A DNA stretch of 64,000 bases from VRUE01 sp963748075 (GTDB lineage Bacteria; Actinomycetota; Thermoleophilia; Solirubrobacterales; 70-9). The stretch spans positions 1-64,000 of the forward strand of contig CAVVHQ010000043.1 in assembly GCA_963748075.1 (NCBI GenBank), read 5' to 3'. Position numbers and translations under genes: made by a program. Below, piece by piece: positions 61,263 to 64,000 of this stretch; position 1 is the first letter of the stretch; each line of letters opens with the position of its first letter. The notes under the pieces were generated by a model. That model was not told the origin of the DNA. It worked only from the letters and a program-made list of their open reading frames with translations, and did no database searches.

Positions 61263-61309
61263 GCGAAGAACCAGAGATGCACGCTTGGTCGCTCCGCGCT
61301 CACGTGGCG
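61263..61309 (-). repeat. intercistronic repeat at the ABC ATPase stop codon, copy 2
   Basis: On the minus strand, from the ATPase stop, the sequence TGAGCGCGGAGCGACCAAGC continues to TTCTTCGC. It matches the element after the pntAa stop (13572-13620) over about 48 bases with few differences. In both cases the next gene of the operon begins within 90 bases downstream. Confidence 0.6.
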
Positions 61310-62109
61310 CTCACCTCGGCGTGCGAGCGCGACAGCTCCTTGCGGCCGACCAGCGCCAGGTAGGCGTCCTCGAGGTTGGCGACGCCGAAGCGCGCCGCCA
61401 GCTCGGCGCTGGTCCCCTCGCCGACGATCTGCCCCTCCGCGATGAAGGCGATCCGGTCGCAGAGCTGCTCGGCCTCCTCGATGTAGTGCGTGGTGAGTAG
61501 GATCGTCGTCCCCTCCTGGTTGATCCGCTGCACGTAGTGCCACAGCTCGAGGCGCAGCTCGACGTCGACCCCGGCGGTCGGCTCGTCGAGGATCAGCAGG
61601 CGCGGCCGGTGCATCATCGCGCGGGCGAGGATCAGCCGCCGTTTCATCCCGCCCGAGAGGGTGCGGGTGCGTTCGTCGCGCTTCTCGGTCAGCGAGAAGG
61701 TCTCCAGCAGCTCCGCGGTCCGCTCGCGCCGCTCCCGCTTCGGCATGCCGAAGTAGCCGGCGTGGTAGTCGAGCGTCTCCTCGGCGGTGAGGAACCAGTC
61801 GAGGTTCAGCTCCTGCGGGGCGAGCCCGACTGCCTGCCGCGCCGCCCCGTAGTCCCCGATCGCGTCGTGGCCGAAGACATGGATCGCGCCCCCGGTCGGC
61901 TGCGCCAGCCCGGTCGCGCAGTGGATCAGGGTCGACTTGCCCGCCCCGTTCGGCCCCAGCAGCCCGAACAGCTTGCCCGGCTCGATCTCCAGCGAGACGC
62001 CGCGCAGCGCCTCGACCCCGGTCTCGTAGCGCTTGGCGAGGTCCTCGACGTGAAGCGCCTTCGCGGCGAGCGCGCCGGCGGAGCCGTCGGTTGTGGCGAG
62101 CTTGCCCAT
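61300..62109 (-). CDS. ABC transporter ATP-binding protein (DrrA-like)
   Basis: The 269-residue ATPase has Walker A GPNGAGKST, the signature TLSGGMKRRLILARAM, Walker B LLILDEPTAGVD, and the switch LTTHYIEEAE. A short C-terminal part follows (LEDAYLALVGR). ABC-2 type exporter ATPase. From ATG at 62109; the upstream frame was not used because it begins before a non-conserved stretch. Its partner permease follows. Confidence 0.9.
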   Translation of the reverse strand: MGKLATTDGSAGALAAKALHVEDLAKRYETGVEALRGVSLEIEPGKLFGLLGPNGAGKSTLIHCATGLAQPTGGAIHVFGHDAIGDYGAARQAVGLAPQELNLDWFLTAEETLDYHAGYFGMPKRERRERTAELLETFSLTEKRDERTRTLSGGMKRRLILARAMMHRPRLLILDEPTAGVDVELRLELWHYVQRINQEGTTILLTTHYIEEAEQLCDRIAFIAEGQIVGEGTSAELAARFGVANLEDAYLALVGRKELSRSHAEVSAT

Positions 62110-62186
62110 CGCCGGCAAATCTAGGGGACCGCGCACTTCGGTCCGCGCCCCCCGGTTCCGCAAGCGGCGAAGTAGCCTGATCGCGT

Positions 62187-63029
62187 ATGGACGCGGGCGA
62201 GAAGCTCCCCTGGCGCGGGCCCGGGCCCGGCCGCCCCAGCCTGCCGCTTCCTCCCGGACCGATGCCGCTGCGGCGCGACGGCCATGCTCGCAAGCGCTGG
62301 CGCTACATCGGGGTCTTCGGCCCGGAGCTGATGTTCTGCGCTGCGCGGGCGCAGGTCGGTCCCTTCAGCCAGTCGTTCTGGGTCCTGTGGGACCGGCTGG
62401 AGCGGCGCCGCTACGCTCACACCAGCCTGCGTCCCGGCGGCCGCGAGGTGGCGATGGCCGGGCCGAGCGTCGAGGTCGAGGCGCGCCAGCTGCGCGCCTC
62501 GCTGCGACTCGGCGACTGCTCCGCGGTGGAATCGATCTGCCCGAGCGGCAGCGGCTGGGGCTGGACCCGCAAGCGGGCGGGCGTGCCGGTCAGCGGCACG
62601 ATCGAGGCCGGGGGCAGGCGCTGGGAGGTCGCCGCGCTCGGCGTCGACGACGAGTCGGCCGGCTACCACCAGCGCCACACGAGCTGGCTCTGGTCGGCGG
62701 GCGTGGGCCGCGCCGTGGACGGTCGCTCCGTGGCCTGGAACCTGGTCGAGGGGATCAACGACCCGCCCGCCGGCAGCGAGCGGGCGATCTGGGTCGACGG
62801 GCAGCCGCACGAGCCGGCGCCCGTCTCCTTCCGCGGCGTCGCCGCGGTCGAGCTCGCCGACGGCGCCCTGCTCGGCTTCACCGGCGAGTGCGAGCGCGCC
62901 CGCAACGAGAACTTCCTCCTCGTGCGCTCCCGCTACCGGCACCGCTTCGGCGCCTTCTCCGGATCGCTCCCCGGCCTGCGGCTCGCCGAGGGGCTCGGCG
63001 TGATGGAGGAGCATGACGCGCTCTGGTAG
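62187..63029 (+). CDS. DUF2804 domain-containing protein
   Basis: The 280-residue protein has the Trp-rich DUF2804 pattern: WRYIGVFGPELMFCAARAQVGP, SGSGWGWTRKRAGVPVSGTIEAGG-type segment, YHQRHTSWLWSAGVG, VAWNLVEGINDPP. Proteins of this family are of unknown function. The last residues overlap the exonuclease gene by 17 bases, so translation may be coupled. It is divergent from the ABC ATPase gene. Confidence 0.75.
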   Translation: MDAGEKLPWRGPGPGRPSLPLPPGPMPLRRDGHARKRWRYIGVFGPELMFCAARAQVGPFSQSFWVLWDRLERRRYAHTSLRPGGREVAMAGPSVEVEARQLRASLRLGDCSAVESICPSGSGWGWTRKRAGVPVSGTIEAGGRRWEVAALGVDDESAGYHQRHTSWLWSAGVGRAVDGRSVAWNLVEGINDPPAGSERAIWVDGQPHEPAPVSFRGVAAVELADGALLGFTGECERARNENFLLVRSRYRHRFGAFSGSLPGLRLAEGLGVMEEHDALW

Positions 63030-63897
63030 CCCGCTGCTCGTCGTCGACGCCCCCTCGGTGCTGTTCCGGGCCTTCTACGCGCTGCCCGACTCGATCGTCG
63101 GGCCGGACGGGAGCCCGGTCAACGCGCTGCTCGGCGCCGCCAACCTGATCGTGCGCGAGGTCGAGGCGCACGGGCCGCGGGCGGTCGTCCTCTGCTTCGG
63201 CCCGGACGCCGCCTCCTACCGGGCCGAGCTGTACCCGGCCTACCACGCCGACCGGCCCGAGCTCCCCGACCGCCTCGCCCCGCAGTGGGCCGACAGCGGC
63301 GAGCTCTTCGCGGCCTTCGGCTGGAGCGTGGCGCGCAGCGAGTCGCTGGAGGCCGACGACCTGCTCGGCACCCTCGCCCGTCGCGAGGCCGAGGCCGGCG
63401 GCCGGGCGCTGCTGCTGACCGGCGACCGCGACATGTACCAGTGCGCCGGCGAACGGGTCACGGTCCTCTACCTGCGCACCGGGGGCAAAGGCGCCGAAGC
63501 GGTGACGCCGGAGGGAGTGCGGGAGCGCTACGGCGTCGACCCCGAGCAGGTCCCGGACTTCATCGCCCTGCGCGGCGACCCCGCCGACGGCTTGCCCGGC
63601 GCCAAAGGCGTGGGCCCGAAGACGGCGGCCGAGCTGCTGCGCCGCCACGGCTCGCTGGAGCGGGCGCTCGACGAAGCGATCCGCGAGCCGCGCCCGAAGC
63701 TGCGCGGCGCCCTGCTCGACGCGCGCGAGCAGCTGCTCGCCTTCAAGGAGATCGCCACGCTGCGCGACGCCGGCGTCGACCGCCCTCCGGACCGGCCCAC
63801 CGACTGGGCCGGCGCCGCCGCGGCCGCCCGCGAGCGCGGCATGAACCGCCTCGCCGAGCGGCTCGAGAGCTTCGCCGACGGCGCACGAACGCGTTAG
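63013..63897 (+). CDS. 5'-3' exonuclease (PolI N-terminal domain-like)
   Basis: The 294-residue protein is the stand-alone 5'-nuclease domain: LLVVDAPSVLFRAFYALP, VLCFGPDAASYRAELYPAYHADRPE, ESLEADDLLGTLA, LLTGDRDMYQCAG, and the helix-hairpin-helix GDPADGLPGAKGVGPKTAAELL. The acidic metal residues are present. It probably processes flaps or RNA primers alongside DNA polymerase I. It overlaps the DUF2804 gene. Confidence 0.9.
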   Translation: MTRSGSPLLVVDAPSVLFRAFYALPDSIVGPDGSPVNALLGAANLIVREVEAHGPRAVVLCFGPDAASYRAELYPAYHADRPELPDRLAPQWADSGELFAAFGWSVARSESLEADDLLGTLARREAEAGGRALLLTGDRDMYQCAGERVTVLYLRTGGKGAEAVTPEGVRERYGVDPEQVPDFIALRGDPADGLPGAKGVGPKTAAELLRRHGSLERALDEAIREPRPKLRGALLDAREQLLAFKEIATLRDAGVDRPPDRPTDWAGAAAAARERGMNRLAERLESFADGARTR

Positions 63898-64000
63898 GGA
63901 CGGCAAACCAGCAATTTCTCTGCTTCACGATCGGCGTTGCCGTTGAGGTGCTGAGCGTTGAACTTGCTGTGGCTGAGTAGACCGCCTGGACGAGTCGAGA
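63898..64000. other. window end, no gene recognised
   Basis: The last 103 bases contain no recognisable gene start or hairpin of note. The GTTGAGGTGCTGAGCGTTGA stretch is locally repetitive. The GC content drops somewhat here. Confidence 0.3.

Overview
This 64 kb window is very GC-rich bacterial chromosome. Its gene content (two F420-type LLM oxidoreductases, PntAa/PntAb/PntB transhydrogenase, EgtB/EgtD, a CtpE-like P-type ATPase, a RipC-like NlpC/P60 protein, a GNAT/acyl-CoA synthetase fusion, DUF5679 and DUF6328 proteins) points to a high-GC actinobacterium, most likely of the Thermoleophilia/Solirubrobacterales. That placement is inferred from gene families and codon use, not from a marker gene. 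No rRNA, tRNA, prophage, insertion sequence or CRISPR array was seen. The content is mostly metabolic and envelope housekeeping.

Layout. 0.1-5.3 kb (mostly minus strand): a GNAT protein, a glutaminyl-cyclase-like M28 lipoprotein, a frameshifted HipA-like kinase, GlpX and a repeat-rich lipoprotein. 5.4-11.3 kb: LLM oxidoreductase, an intact second HipA-like kinase, egtB-egtD, and a secreted protein whose prepilin-like N-terminus is built of heptad repeats. 11.6-15.8 kb: pntAa-pntAb-pntB and a second LLM enzyme. 15.8-24.5 kb: CtpE-like ATPase, sulfatase, thioesterase plus flavin monooxygenase, crotonase plus thiolase. 24.7-30.9 kb: coiled-coil membrane protein, DUF5679 protein, PAS plus metallo-hydrolase pair, DUF6328, purine/methylthioadenosine salvage pair, COG0701 permease. 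30.8-37.2 kb: MarR-MFS pair, voltage-sensor-type channel, acetyl-CoA synthetase, metallo-hydrolase/rhodanese protein. 37.4-43.5 kb: NlpC/P60, small membrane proteins, secreted-repeat lipoprotein, SpoU methyltransferase, SQR/NDH-2-like flavoprotein and a universal stress protein. 43.5-48.8 kb: trehalose-synthase-type glycosyltransferase and HDAC-family deacetylase, divergent from the GNAT/ADP-forming acyl-CoA synthetase fusion. 48.8-56.5 kb: ABC exporter, AbiEi/DUF559 protein, frameshifted P-type ATPase, class A PBP. 56.8-64 kb: hydrolase, glyoxalase, monooxygenase-like protein, P-II plus Amt, a second ABC exporter, DUF2804, and a 5'-3' exonuclease.

How genes may work together. Acs, the HDAC-family protein and the GNAT/synthetase fusion could form an acetyl-CoA supply and lysine-acetylation control set resembling Acs/AcuA/AcuC. 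P-II and Amt are translationally coupled, as expected for ammonium uptake control. MarR and MFS are coupled and share a promoter with AT-rich operator-like DNA.

What stands out is the intergenic DNA. Several families of palindromic or tandem repeats recur. Two families sit only between convergent genes and look like bidirectional terminators. One palindrome brackets, and even supplies the start and stop regions of, a DUF559 nuclease-like gene. An intercistronic element of about 48 nt recurs just after the stop codon of two unrelated operon genes. Several genes carry an apparent one-base insertion, so some breaks may be sequencing errors rather than biology.
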